A model generated the notes under the pieces. That model saw nothing but the letters and a program-made list of their open reading frames with translations. It did no database searches and was not told the origin of the DNA. DNA of 64,000 nucleotides from NCBI GenBank assembly GCA_021848465.1, contig JAJZUP010000003.1, positions 248,001-312,000 on the forward strand, read 5' to 3'. A program made the position numbers and the translations under genes. The stretch is from Pseudomonadota bacterium. GTDB lineage: Bacteria > Pseudomonadota > Gammaproteobacteria > Burkholderiales > Gallionellaceae. Of this stretch, positions 10,097-18,650 are shown piece by piece; the first letter of the stretch is position 1; each line of letters begins with the position of its first letter.

Positions 10097-12196
10097 TCAG
10101 CTTTCCAGCAGCAGCGCGCTCATGGCCTCATGGTGCAACGGGCGGGCAAACAGATAACCCTGGAATTCATCGCAGCCTTGCTGCCGCAGGTAGTCGAATT
10201 GCGCCTGGTTTTCCACGCCTTCTGCCACCACTGTCTTGCCGAGGCTGGCGCCAAGCGAAATGACGGCGCGCGCGATTTTGGCGACTTCTTCTTCGTGCTC
10301 GATGCCGGTGACCAGCGAGCGGTCGATCTTGATGATGTCGAGCGGGAAGCGGCGCAAGTAGCTGAGCGAGGAATAGCCGGTGCCGAAATCGTCCATCGCC
10401 AACTGGAATCCGGCATCCTTGAGGTCGCACAATTTTTGCAGGGCCTGCTCGTCATCGCCGAGAAACAGGTTTTCGGTGATCTCCAGTTCGATGCATTCCT
10501 GTGGCAGGCCGGCATGGCGCGCCAGCGCCGACAGGTGCTCCGGCAGTCCGCCTTTCAGGAACAGTTTGGGCGAGAGGTTCACGGCAAGCTGCAACGGCCA
10601 CTGCTGCGCGCGCCAGTGCGCCACCTGACGGAAAGCCTTGCCCAGGATCATGTCGGTGAGAGCGGCGATCATGCCGGTTTCCTCGGCCAGTGCAATGAAT
10701 TTGTCCGGCGGAATCATGCCCCACTCGGCGCTATCCCAACGCGCCAGCGCTTCCACGCCGACGATGCGCTTCTCCGCATCCACCTTGGGCTGGAAGAATG
10801 GTTCGAATTCGTCGCGCTCCAGCGCAAGCCGCATCGCCCGCTCCAGGTTCAGGCGCTCATCGGCCATGCGGTTGAGCTCGCGCGTGTAGAACTGGAAGTT
10901 GTTGCGCCCCTTGTTTTTCGCCGCATACATCGCGGCATCGGCGTGCTTGAGCAGGGTCATGGTGTCGCCGCCATCGGCGGGGTACATTGCCACGCCCAGA
11001 CTGGCGCCCACCTGGAACTCGCGCCCGGACAGGTTCACCGGCCTGCCCACCTCGGCCAGCACACGCTTCAGCAGGCCGATGACGGACTGCACGCGGTAGT
11101 GGTCGTTCAGCACCAGCACGAATTCGTCGCCGCCCTGGCGCACGACGATGTCGGTGCTGCGCAGGCAGTTTTTCAGGCGTGCCGCCACCTCGACCAGCAG
11201 GGTGTCGCCGGCCGCATGGCCGAGGCTGTCATTGATGATCTTGAAGTTATCGAGATCGACAAACACGACGGCGAGGAAATAGCCGAGGCGCTCGGAACGG
11301 GCAATGCTCTGGTCGAGCAGCTTGTGCAGCATGTTGCGGTTAAGCAGGCCGGTGAGCGCGTCGAAATTGGCCTGGCGTTCCAGCAAGGCCTGGTGGTGCT
11401 TGCGCTCGGTGACGTCATGCACGGTGCCTTCGTAGCAGATGAAGCGCCCGGTCACGTCACGCACCACATGGGCATTTTCGGAAATCCATATTTTGCTGCC
11501 ATCGCAGCGGTACACTTCGGATTCGAAATTCGCGACCTCGCCGTTCTGCTGCATCTGGTAACGGAATTCGTCGCGCCGCCCTTCCTCCACATACAACTGT
11601 GTGCCGATGTCCGACAGCGCGCTGATCAGTTCCTGCGCCGTGTCGTAGCCGTATATGCGGGCGAGCGCCGGATTGGCCGCCAGGTATTTGCCTTCGAGCG
11701 AGGTCTGGAAAATGCCGACGGAAATGTTTTCCACGAGGTTGCGGTAGTAATGCTCGGCATTCTCCAGCGCTTCCATCATCTGCATGGATTGCGTTTCGTC
11801 TTCCATGAAGCCCTCGATCACCGGGATGCCCAGTTCGTCCTGTACGCACATGCCGCTTTCATGCACCCATTTCACTTGCCCGTCCTTGCACAGGATGCGG
11901 TAATGAACGGTAAAGCGCCGTCCGCCCTGTATCGCCAGGTTAATCTCGTCGCGCACGCGCTCGCGATCATCGGGGTGGGTGATCTGCTCATAACTGATGC
12001 CATCCTGAGCGAGAAATTCTTCGGCATGGTATCCGGTCAGTTCGTAACAGCCCTGGCTGACGAACAGCATGCTCCATTCCGTATCATGGTGGCAGCGGTA
12101 CACCATGCCGTTGAGGTTGTTCACCAGGGTATTCAGGATGCGGCTGGGATCCACCCGCATTTTCGAATTCAAGCTTGCCGGGGCTGCGTTCTGCAT
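10097..12196 (-). CDS. PAS-PAS-GGDEF-EAL cyclic-di-GMP protein
   Basis: A 699-residue dual c-di-GMP enzyme with no membrane segment. Two PAS/PAC units occupy about residues 15-135 and 140-265. The GGDEF domain has an intact signature (RQGGDEFVL) and so should make c-di-GMP. The EAL domain is also intact: GVEALARW, ITENLFLGD, MDDFGTGYSS, IKIDRSLV, VAEGVE and QGYLFARP are all present, so it should also degrade it. The start at ATG 12196 is preferred because AAGAAGG lies upstream and PAS homology begins soon after; an in-frame start at 12310 adds an unstructured Cys/His-rich leader. It is divergent from the LuxR-GGDEF-EAL gene. Confidence 0.92.
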   Translation of the reverse strand: MQNAAPASLNSKMRVDPSRILNTLVNNLNGMVYRCHHDTEWSMLFVSQGCYELTGYHAEEFLAQDGISYEQITHPDDRERVRDEINLAIQGGRRFTVHYRILCKDGQVKWVHESGMCVQDELGIPVIEGFMEDETQSMQMMEALENAEHYYRNLVENISVGIFQTSLEGKYLAANPALARIYGYDTAQELISALSDIGTQLYVEEGRRDEFRYQMQQNGEVANFESEVYRCDGSKIWISENAHVVRDVTGRFICYEGTVHDVTERKHHQALLERQANFDALTGLLNRNMLHKLLDQSIARSERLGYFLAVVFVDLDNFKIINDSLGHAAGDTLLVEVAARLKNCLRSTDIVVRQGGDEFVLVLNDHYRVQSVIGLLKRVLAEVGRPVNLSGREFQVGASLGVAMYPADGGDTMTLLKHADAAMYAAKNKGRNNFQFYTRELNRMADERLNLERAMRLALERDEFEPFFQPKVDAEKRIVGVEALARWDSAEWGMIPPDKFIALAEETGMIAALTDMILGKAFRQVAHWRAQQWPLQLAVNLSPKLFLKGGLPEHLSALARHAGLPQECIELEITENLFLGDDEQALQKLCDLKDAGFQLAMDDFGTGYSSLSYLRRFPLDIIKIDRSLVTGIEHEEEVAKIARAVISLGASLGKTVVAEGVENQAQFDYLRQQGCDEFQGYLFARPLHHEAMSALLLES

Positions 12197-12608
12197 GGGA
12201 GCCTTCTTTCTCGTACTGATGCCCCATGCCGTGCAAGGAGCGTGCCTGCGCGATGCCGCCTGCCGCACTGCGCAGCCATGCGGTTTCTTGTGTGGGCATG
12301 TTTTCGGCATGCCTCAAAATGGTGCCGATGCACGCTTCCAGTGCCATGCAAATCTATGCATGGCGAAGATGTTCGCCCATAAATCTGCCTGCGATTTTGC
12401 GCAAATTCACAGGGCTGCGAAGCTCCCCGGTTATGCATTACAGATAAATGATTATCTTATGCAAAAAGCGCTGGCACTTTGGCTTTTCCGACGTTTAAAA
12501 TCCCTACCGGTAAAACAACCCGAAGCCGTCTCACCACATCCGGAGGAACGCACGCCTTGAGTCTGTCATCCCTGCCTGCCACGCATCCTGCACCGGACCG
12601 AACCGATT
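12197..12608. other. Divergent promoter region between two c-di-GMP genes
   Basis: A 412-bp region between two divergent GGDEF-EAL genes. It has an A+T-rich core around 12420-12510, suitable for promoters, and a short palindrome TACCGGTA at about 12505. I looked for a 20-bp lux-box-like inverted repeat and did not find a convincing one. No gene is supported here. Confidence 0.4.
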
Positions 12609-14633
12609 ATGCGACGCAATGAATTCGATACCCTGCTGAAGGTGCGCGACGAAGCCGCCCTGCGTGACCAGGCACAGGCATTCGTACAGGAGCTGGGTTT
12701 CGATTATTTCCTGTATGCGAACGGCCTCAAGATGGAAAACAGCACGGCCAGCTTCACCAAGGTCATCACCACTTACCCGGTCGCCTGGCTGGAAAAATAC
12801 GCCCAGACCGGATTCGCCTCGATCGATCCGGCCGTGCGCCACAGCATGGAGCAAAGCACGCCGTTCATCTGGACGCAGGAGTCGTTCGAGCAGGCCGGGG
12901 CCGGCCTGATGTTTGCAGAAGCACAGCGCCACGGCGTTGTGACGGGCATCTCGATTTCCCTGTTTGACCCGGCCAGCAACAGCCGCAGCGGCATGGGGCT
13001 TGCCTGCGCCAACGCGCATTGCCGCGGCCTGGAGGACATCGGGCAGGTGGTACTGTTCGGCCAATATTTCCAGGAGGCCTATTCGCGCATTGCCGCGCCC
13101 TTCCTGCAACAGGATGAAGGCGTGCTATCGCGCCACGAAGCGCAATGCCTGAGCTGGCTTTCGGACGGGCTGGACAGCGCCCAGATCGCCCAGCGCTTAG
13201 GGCTGCCGGATGCCGAGGTCGCCAGCTTGCTGGAACGTGTCATGCACAAGCTGGATGCACGCTCATTGCCGCAAGCCGTGGCGCATGCGTTCGCCGGTGG
13301 CTTGTTGAGCTGCTTCCCGGGACACCTGGTGCGACCGGCGGCTGACGAGGAGGCTTCGCTGGCGGCCTCGCCGCATTACTGGGCATTGCAGGAAATCGAA
13401 CAGGAAATCAGCCGCGCCCAAAGCGAGGACTACACATTTTCGGTGGGCGTGCTCGACCTGGACCACTTCCGCCGCATCAACAACGCACTCGGTCATGCGG
13501 CCGGCAACATGCTGCTGGCCGATGTTGCGGAAAGGCTGCGGTACAACCTGCCGCCGCGCGCGCGCATCAGCGGCCTGGAAGGCGACGGCTTCCTGCTATT
13601 GCTGCCCGAGCCGGGCAGCGCCCAGGTAGCACAACGCCTGCTGGACTGCCTGAATGCACCGATCAAGGCTGCCGACCGCCAGTTTACCATCACTGCCAGC
13701 ATGGGCCTGGTGCGCTATCCGCAAGACGGCGAAAACGCCGAGGCGCTGTTGCGCTGCGCGGAGATTTCGCTGTACCGCGCGAAAGAGCGCGGTGGCAACC
13801 AGGTGGAATTTTTCGCGCCGGAAATGAGCCACAAGGCCGAGCGAAACGCATTGCTGGAAGTCGAGTTGCGTACCGCACTGGAACGCGGCGACCTCACCCT
13901 GCATTACCAGCCGCTGGTGGATAGCAGCACCGGCAAGATTGTCGGGCTGGAGGCGCTGTCGCGCTGGCACTCGCCTGAGCTTGGGCCGGTTTCGCCGGAT
14001 CAGTTCATCCCGGTTGCCGAGCAGTCCGACCTGATCCGCACGCTGGATGAGTGGGTATTCAATACGGCATGCAGCCAGCTCAAGCGATGGCGCGAGCAAC
14101 TTGGCATCGACCTGTTCATGGCGGTCAATGTCTGCCCAACGCGCTTCCACGATGCGAATATCGTCGCTCATATCCTGAGCCGCCTGCGCGATTTTGGCTT
14201 GCCGCCACACAGTCTGGAAATCGAAATCACCGAACGCATGATGATCGATAACGATCCGCTGGTGCGCGAACAACTGGTGGAATTGCGCAATCACGGAGTG
14301 CGCATTTCAATCGACGACTTTGGCACCGGCCACTCGTCGCTCTCCTATCTCAGCCGCCTGCCGGTAGACACACTGAAGATCGACCGCTCGTTCGTGCAAA
14401 ATGTGACGGCAGGCAGCGAACAGTCGGTGCTGGTGGAAGCCATCGTGGCAATGGGCTCAAAACTGGGATTGCATATCGTGGCGGAAGGCATCGAGCGCGA
14501 AAGCGAGAAGGCATTCCTGGTGGCTTGCGGCTGCGACCTGCTGCAAGGCTACCTGCTCGGCCACCCCGAACCGCCCGACCGTATTACGCAGCGACTGCAC
14601 CAGCAGTCGCACCATCCTGCGCCGTCGGTGTAG
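12609..14633 (+). CDS. LuxR-type autoinducer-binding/HTH protein fused to GGDEF-EAL
   Basis: A 674-residue protein with three parts. Residues about 20-170 form an acyl-homoserine-lactone-binding domain. The residues that contact or surround the ligand in TraR/LuxR are all present at the right spacing: Y56, W60, Y64, D73, P74 and W88. Residues about 178-240 form a LuxR helix-turn-helix (LSRHEAQCLSWLSDGLDSAQ, then KLDARSLPQAVAHAFAGGLL), with its recognition helix altered. A GGDEF domain follows whose signature is degenerate (LEGDGFLL), so it is probably not a cyclase. The EAL domain is intact (LEALSRW, EIEITERM, IDDFGTGHSS, LKIDRSFV, VAEGIE, QGYLLGHP), so it should hydrolyse c-di-GMP. The ribosome site before 12609 is weak. 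No luxI synthase is in the window. Confidence 0.88.
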   Translation: MRRNEFDTLLKVRDEAALRDQAQAFVQELGFDYFLYANGLKMENSTASFTKVITTYPVAWLEKYAQTGFASIDPAVRHSMEQSTPFIWTQESFEQAGAGLMFAEAQRHGVVTGISISLFDPASNSRSGMGLACANAHCRGLEDIGQVVLFGQYFQEAYSRIAAPFLQQDEGVLSRHEAQCLSWLSDGLDSAQIAQRLGLPDAEVASLLERVMHKLDARSLPQAVAHAFAGGLLSCFPGHLVRPAADEEASLAASPHYWALQEIEQEISRAQSEDYTFSVGVLDLDHFRRINNALGHAAGNMLLADVAERLRYNLPPRARISGLEGDGFLLLLPEPGSAQVAQRLLDCLNAPIKAADRQFTITASMGLVRYPQDGENAEALLRCAEISLYRAKERGGNQVEFFAPEMSHKAERNALLEVELRTALERGDLTLHYQPLVDSSTGKIVGLEALSRWHSPELGPVSPDQFIPVAEQSDLIRTLDEWVFNTACSQLKRWREQLGIDLFMAVNVCPTRFHDANIVAHILSRLRDFGLPPHSLEIEITERMMIDNDPLVREQLVELRNHGVRISIDDFGTGHSSLSYLSRLPVDTLKIDRSFVQNVTAGSEQSVLVEAIVAMGSKLGLHIVAEGIERESEKAFLVACGCDLLQGYLLGHPEPPDRITQRLHQQSHHPAPSV

Positions 14634-14645
14634 GAGAACCTGACC

Positions 14646-15332
14646 ATGTCACGCACCTATTTCAGCAAACAGACTTTCGCCTTCCTGAACGCGCTCGCGC
14701 AAAACAATGAGCGCGCCTGGTTTGAGCAGCACCAGCAGGAGTATGAAGATTTCGTGCGCACGCCGGCGCTGGATTTCATCAGCGACATGTCGGACGAGAT
14801 GCCGGCCATCTCGCGCCACTTCCTCGCCCAGCCGAAAAAGGTGGGCGGCTCATTGATGCGGGTGCAGCGCGACACGCGCTTCAGCAAGGACAAGACTCCG
14901 TACAAAACCAATATCGGCATCCAGTTCCGCCATGAGGTGGGCAAGGATGTGCATGCCCCCGGCTATTACCTGCACATTGAACCGGGCGAATGTTTTATCG
15001 GCATCGGCTTGTGGCGTCCGGAGGCGGATGCATTGTTCAGGATTCGCACGGCCATCGTGGAAAAACCGGAAGCCTGGCTGGCCGCGCGCGACGACAAGGC
15101 TTTCCGCAAACTCTTTACGCTGGAAGGCGACACGCTCGCAAATGCTCCGCGCGGTTTCGCCAAGGACCACCCGCTGGTGTCAGACCTCAAGTACAAGGAC
15201 TTCATCGGCATGTCCGCGCTCCCCCAGAGCACCATCACCTCCGGCCAGTTGCGCGAACAGGTAGTGGCGCAATTCCGCGCCGCAGCGCCGTATATGCGCT
15301 TCCTGTGCCAGGCACTCGAACTGAAGTTCTGA
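14646..15332 (+). CDS. DUF2461 domain protein
   Basis: A 228-residue protein covering the whole DUF2461 family (TIGR02453). Diagnostic segments are FLNALAQNNERAWFEQH near the start, the central RDTRFSKDKTPYKTNIGI, and a conserved GYYLHIEPGE. The family is cytosolic and of unknown biochemical role. It starts 12 bp after the LuxR-GGDEF-EAL gene behind AGGAGAA, so the two could share a transcript. Confidence 0.88.
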   Translation: MSRTYFSKQTFAFLNALAQNNERAWFEQHQQEYEDFVRTPALDFISDMSDEMPAISRHFLAQPKKVGGSLMRVQRDTRFSKDKTPYKTNIGIQFRHEVGKDVHAPGYYLHIEPGECFIGIGLWRPEADALFRIRTAIVEKPEAWLAARDDKAFRKLFTLEGDTLANAPRGFAKDHPLVSDLKYKDFIGMSALPQSTITSGQLREQVVAQFRAAAPYMRFLCQALELKF

Positions 15333-15364
15333 ACCCTCTTCCCTGGCTGGCCATTTTCGTTAAA

Positions 15365-15504
15365 CTAGGGCGTGCTAACACTAATTTCACGCCTGCGTTG
15401 CCGCGAGAAGGTTGTGGATGCAAGGCGCAAGCCGCTGCGAATGGTTGTTCCATTCGCAAGGGTTGCAACGCCGCAGACGCGAAATTAGTGTTAGCGCGCC
15501 CTAG
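15365..15504. repeat. 140-bp inverted-repeat (MITE-like) hairpin element
   Basis: The outer arms 15365-15388 and 15481-15504 are 24-nt inverted repeats with one mismatch; both begin or end with CTAGGGCG and contain the motif CTAACACTAATTTC. An inner perfect hairpin, GCGAATGG-TTGTT-CCATTCGC, lies at 15437-15457, and GTTGC/GCAAC pairs extend the outer stem. The whole unit could fold into one long hairpin. No second copy was seen in the window, and no clear direct repeat of a target site. Confidence 0.65.
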
Positions 15505-15544
15505 CACGCGCAGATTCCGATCAACCCGATATCAGGAGCACGCC

Positions 15545-16330
15545 ATGAAAAATTTCCTGCTTTCCCTTTTCCTGCTTTGCCTGAGTGCCCCCGCGTTTTC
15601 TGCCGTGCAAGGCAAGGAGGTCAGCTACAGCGCCGACGGCACCACGATGAAAGGCTGGCTGGCCTGGGACGATGCCGCCAGCGGCAAGCGCCCCGCCGTG
15701 CTGGTGGTGCATGAGTGGTGGGGACACAATGCCTATGCCCGCAAGCGCGCCGACATGCTGGCCGGCCTCGGCTATGTCGCACTTGCAGTAGATATGTATG
15801 GCGACGGCAAACAGGCCAGCCACCCCGACGAGGCTGGCAAATTCGCCGCCGAGGTCGCCAGGAATAAACCGATGGCCCGTGCCCGTTTTGAGGCGGCGAT
15901 GCAACTGTTGCGCGCGCAACCGAATGTCGATGCCGGCAAGCTGGCCGCGTTCGGCTACTGCTTCGGCGGCTCGGTGGTATTGAATATGGCGCGTGAAGGG
16001 GAGGACCTGAGGGCGGTCGCCAGTTTCCACGGCGGCCTGGCTACCGATGCCCCCGCACAACCCGGCGCCGTAAAAGCGCAGATCCGTGTTTACACGGGTG
16101 CCGCTGACAAGATGATCCCGCCGGCGCAGGTGGAGGGCTTCCGCCAGGAAATGGACAAAGCGGGCGTGAATTACAAAGTCGTGTCTTACCCCGGGGCGTT
16201 GCACAGCTTCACCAATCCGGACGCCGATGTGCTGGGGAAGAAGTTCAATCTGCCGATGGCCTACAATGCCGCCGCCGATCAAGACTCATGGGCACAGGCA
16301 ACGGCGTTTCTAGCAGAAGCGCTGAAATAA
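15545..16330 (+). CDS. Periplasmic dienelactone hydrolase family protein
   Basis: A 261-residue alpha/beta hydrolase with a Sec signal peptide (MKNFLLSLFLLCLSAPAFSA). The fold and catalytic triad of dienelactone hydrolases are visible: the Cys nucleophile in FGYCFGG, Asp in TGAADKMIPP and His in GALHSF. The oxyanion-side motif VVHEWWGHN follows the first strand. Export is unusual for the classical cytosolic enzyme of chloroaromatic breakdown, so the true substrate is unknown. The start at ATG 15545 follows AGGAGCACGCC, and the much longer frame upstream runs out of phase through DUF2461. Confidence 0.88.
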   Translation: MKNFLLSLFLLCLSAPAFSAVQGKEVSYSADGTTMKGWLAWDDAASGKRPAVLVVHEWWGHNAYARKRADMLAGLGYVALAVDMYGDGKQASHPDEAGKFAAEVARNKPMARARFEAAMQLLRAQPNVDAGKLAAFGYCFGGSVVLNMAREGEDLRAVASFHGGLATDAPAQPGAVKAQIRVYTGAADKMIPPAQVEGFRQEMDKAGVNYKVVSYPGALHSFTNPDADVLGKKFNLPMAYNAAADQDSWAQATAFLAEALK

Positions 16331-16371
16331 AATCGGGAGGCTGTCACGGCACGCTAGCGCCATGACGTGAT

Positions 16372-16968
16372 TCAGGGTTTGGCGGTTGCGGCCATGCTGG
16401 CGATTTTCCCCAGCAGGTCGGAAAGTTCCTTGATGCGGGCATCCTGCTCGGACATCTTCTTGGCCGCTTCGGCAGCCTTGATGTGTTCCAGTTTAAGCCC
16501 CTCGCGCACCTGCTCGACCAGCTTGACCTGTTCGAGCACTTTCTTCTTTTCCTCTTCGAGTTGCGCCTTGAGCCTGGTTACCTCATCGGCCCCTAGCTCA
16601 GATGCCTTGCGCGCCGCTTCTGCGGCCTTGGCCTGTTCCTGCTTGAGGCTTTCGCGCAATTGATCGGCAATCTTCAGGAATTCGAGCGCTTTCTTTTTCT
16701 CATCCTCAATCTGGGCATTCTTCTTCGCCAGTTCGGTGCTTTCCATGGTGGCAAGCTTGCGTGTCAAGTCTGTCGACTTGGCCTGTTCCTGGCGCAAATT
16801 GACGCTGAGTTGCTCGATGGTATGCAACAACTCCAGCGAACGTTTCTTTTCCTCATCCAGCAGGGCTGTTTTTTTCGCCAGTTCGGAGGACTGGTCCGCT
16901 GCTTTTCCCTGGCCCGAGGCCTCTTGTGCATCTTCGCTGTAGGCGCGAATTTTTACTGTTTTATCCAT
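16372..16968 (-). CDS. Coiled-coil protein with three 50-residue repeats
   Basis: A 198-residue, Lys/Glu/Ala-rich, almost purely helical protein. After a 28-residue head it consists of three consecutive repeats of exactly 50 residues (about 29-78, 79-128, 129-178). Each starts ELAKK or EVTRL and contains EEKKK-type, IEQL/ADQL/VEQV and KxEQAKxxE-type blocks. A 20-residue tail follows. No signal peptide or membrane segment is seen. The start at 16968 is chosen because AAGAGA sits 9 bases upstream; an ATG at 16977 is directly abutted by that site. The function is unknown; a structural or scaffold role is inferred. Confidence 0.75.
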   Translation of the reverse strand: MDKTVKIRAYSEDAQEASGQGKAADQSSELAKKTALLDEEKKRSLELLHTIEQLSVNLRQEQAKSTDLTRKLATMESTELAKKNAQIEDEKKKALEFLKIADQLRESLKQEQAKAAEAARKASELGADEVTRLKAQLEEEKKKVLEQVKLVEQVREGLKLEHIKAAEAAKKMSEQDARIKELSDLLGKIASMAATAKP

Positions 16969-17110
16969 ATTTGACATTCTCTTGAATTATCCCCATTTGC
17001 GCAACCACATCCGGCTGCCTGCCGCTATACTCACAGCCATCCCCGTTCGGGTGATTGCACTACTTGCTCATGAACGGCACGATGGACAACCTTTATGCAA
17101 CGAGATCATC

Positions 17111-17527
17111 ATGTTTGAGTACATTTTCTTCGAAGCCACCCTGCGCGACAAATTTGTAAGCCGGGCACAACAGCTTGGCGTTCCCTGCACCAGCACGGAA
17201 GATCACTTGGGCATGGTGGTCGCCATCCCGGAAGATATTCCCGACGATACCGCCGACCTGATCGAGACTTACTACGAAACGCTGGAAGACGAGCAGGAAG
17301 CGCTCAGCATGGACGAAGGCGACCTGAACCGACTGGCCGGCTTCCGTTTCAAATTACCCGACGGCAACGAGCGCATGGTGCCATTGCAGCCGGATATGGC
17401 AAACCGGCTGATGTCTCATTTCTCGCTTGATGAAATCCAGCAGATATTTGCTGCCGTAGCGGACTGCACGCTGAACCAGACCGAAGAGCATCTTTGCAAG
17501 ATACTGGCCGCACAAAAGAACGCCTGA
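17111..17527 (+). CDS. Conserved hypothetical protein
   Basis: A 138-residue acidic protein starting MFEYIFFEATLRDKF. The central part (VVAIPEDIPDDTADLIETYY) and the end (MSHFSLDEIQQIFAAVADC) are mostly helical. I do not recognise a named family. The ATG at 17111 is chosen because the further upstream frame is a poor, unconserved leader that would overlap the promoter region. It is divergent from the coiled-coil gene (TATACT at 17026 could be a -10 box) and ends at a strong terminator. Confidence 0.7.
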   Translation: MFEYIFFEATLRDKFVSRAQQLGVPCTSTEDHLGMVVAIPEDIPDDTADLIETYYETLEDEQEALSMDEGDLNRLAGFRFKLPDGNERMVPLQPDMANRLMSHFSLDEIQQIFAAVADCTLNQTEEHLCKILAAQKNA

Positions 17528-17555
17528 GCAGCACCTCAGGGAAAACCCGCCCACG

Positions 17556-17585
17556 AAAAAAAGCCCGCAGTTGCGGGCTTTTTTG
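17556..17585. terminator. Bidirectional terminator
   Basis: The perfect stem AAGCCCGCA / TGCGGGCTT lies between an A-run on the left and a T-run on the right, so it can work on both strands. It sits between the convergent genes ending at 17527 and 17606. Confidence 0.92.
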
Positions 17586-17605
17586 TTTCCATCCGGCGCC
17601 ACCGA

Positions 17606-18094
17606 TCAGTGGTGATGCCCGCCCTCGCCGTGCACGTGACCATGATCCAGTTCCTCCTGAGTAGCCGCACGCACGCCGGTAACCACGCCATCGAACCTGA
17701 CGGTCTTGCCGGCCAGGGGATGATTGCCATCCACCGTCACTTCATCATCCGACACATCAATAACCGTGTAGAGCAGGAAATCATCCTCGTCATCCCCTTC
17801 CGCCCCGCCTTCGAACTGCATGCCGACGGCAACTTCCTTGGGAAACAGGCTGCGCGGTTCGACGCGCACCAGTTCATGTTCGTACTCGCCGAACGCATCG
17901 TCCGGCTTCATCGTGACGGAAAAGGATTCGCCGACATCCTTGCCCTGCAATACCTCCTCGACCAGCGGGAAGATACCATCATAGCCGCCATGCACATAGC
18001 TGATCGGGGTGTCGACTTTTTCGATCAAGGCACCTTCGCCCACATCGGTCATTTCGTAACGCAGCGAGACTACCGTGTCTTTGACGATTTTCAT
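17606..18094 (-). CDS. slyD: SlyD-type FKBP peptidyl-prolyl isomerase
   Basis: A 162-residue SlyD: an FKBP domain split by an IF (insert-in-flap) chaperone domain, with the terminal His-rich metal-binding tail (HGHVHGEGGHHH). Recognisable segments are VSLRYEMTD at the start, ISYVHGGYDGIFPLVEEVL of the active site, KPDDAFGEY and NHPLAGKTVRF. SlyD isomerises proline bonds, acts as a chaperone and binds nickel or zinc. The start overlaps the end of the peroxiredoxin gene (ATGA), so the two are cotranslated. Confidence 0.95.
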   Translation of the reverse strand: MKIVKDTVVSLRYEMTDVGEGALIEKVDTPISYVHGGYDGIFPLVEEVLQGKDVGESFSVTMKPDDAFGEYEHELVRVEPRSLFPKEVAVGMQFEGGAEGDDEDDFLLYTVIDVSDDEVTVDGNHPLAGKTVRFDGVVTGVRAATQEELDHGHVHGEGGHHH

Positions 18095-18561
18095 TTCATT
18101 TCCTTTACCAGTTTGAGAACTTCTTCGGGATGCTTGTGTGCATGGACTCCATACAGCACGTGTTGCAACTTGCCTTGCTTGTTAATGATGAAAGTGGAAC
18201 GCTGGATGGATTGCACCTTGTGCCCGTCCACCTCTTTTTCCTGCAGTACACCGTATTTTTTGCAGATGCGCCCTTCGGTATCCGCCAGCAATTGCACCGC
18301 AAGACCATATTTATCGCGGAACTCGGCATGGCTGATGCAGTCATCGCGGCTGATACCGACCACGAGCGTGTCGCATGCAGCAAAGCTTTCTTCCAGATCG
18401 CTGAACTCCGTTGCTTCCATGGTGCACCCCGGGGTGTCATCCTTTGGGTAGAAGTACAGCACGATGTTTTTCTTGCCTTGAAACTCGACCAGCCGGAACA
18501 ATTCCATATCGGCATCTGCCAATTCGAAATGCGGTGCATCCATTCCTGCGTGTAAGTGCAT
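18091..18561 (-). CDS. bcp: Bcp-type peroxiredoxin (PrxQ)
   Basis: A 156-residue thiol peroxidase that reduces peroxides. The peroxidatic Cys is in the canonical KDDTPGCT motif. The usual second Cys five residues later is replaced by Ala (TPGCTMEATEF), so this is a one-Cys variant or uses a distant Cys (for example the CDTLVVG or GRICKKYG Cys). The start at ATG 18561 is set by AGGAGG 6 bases upstream; a longer in-frame start at 18609 lacks one. It is first in a two-gene operon with slyD. Confidence 0.93.
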   Translation of the reverse strand: MHLHAGMDAPHFELADADMELFRLVEFQGKKNIVLYFYPKDDTPGCTMEATEFSDLEESFAACDTLVVGISRDDCISHAEFRDKYGLAVQLLADTEGRICKKYGVLQEKEVDGHKVQSIQRSTFIINKQGKLQHVLYGVHAHKHPEEVLKLVKEMK

Positions 18562-18650
18562 GGCATCCTCCTGTGCGTGGCATTCTAACTGAGATTCATT
18601 GCATGCCAAATTTATTTTGCGAACATTTCTGCCCGGCTATAATTCCCAAC

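Noticed and set aside
10130..12382. A 750-residue plus-strand frame opposite the PAS-GGDEF-EAL gene
   Set aside because: The minus-strand frame has all GGDEF and EAL motifs; the opposite one is His/Gln/Val-rich shadow sequence with no domain.
12197..12608. A lux box controlling the LuxR-GGDEF-EAL gene
   Set aside because: Only a short TACCGGTA palindrome is present; no 18-20-bp lux-type dyad was found.
14990..15544. Long N-terminal extension of the dienelactone hydrolase
   Set aside because: It runs out of phase through DUF2461 and the 140-bp hairpin; the signal peptide and AGGAG site fix the start at 15545.
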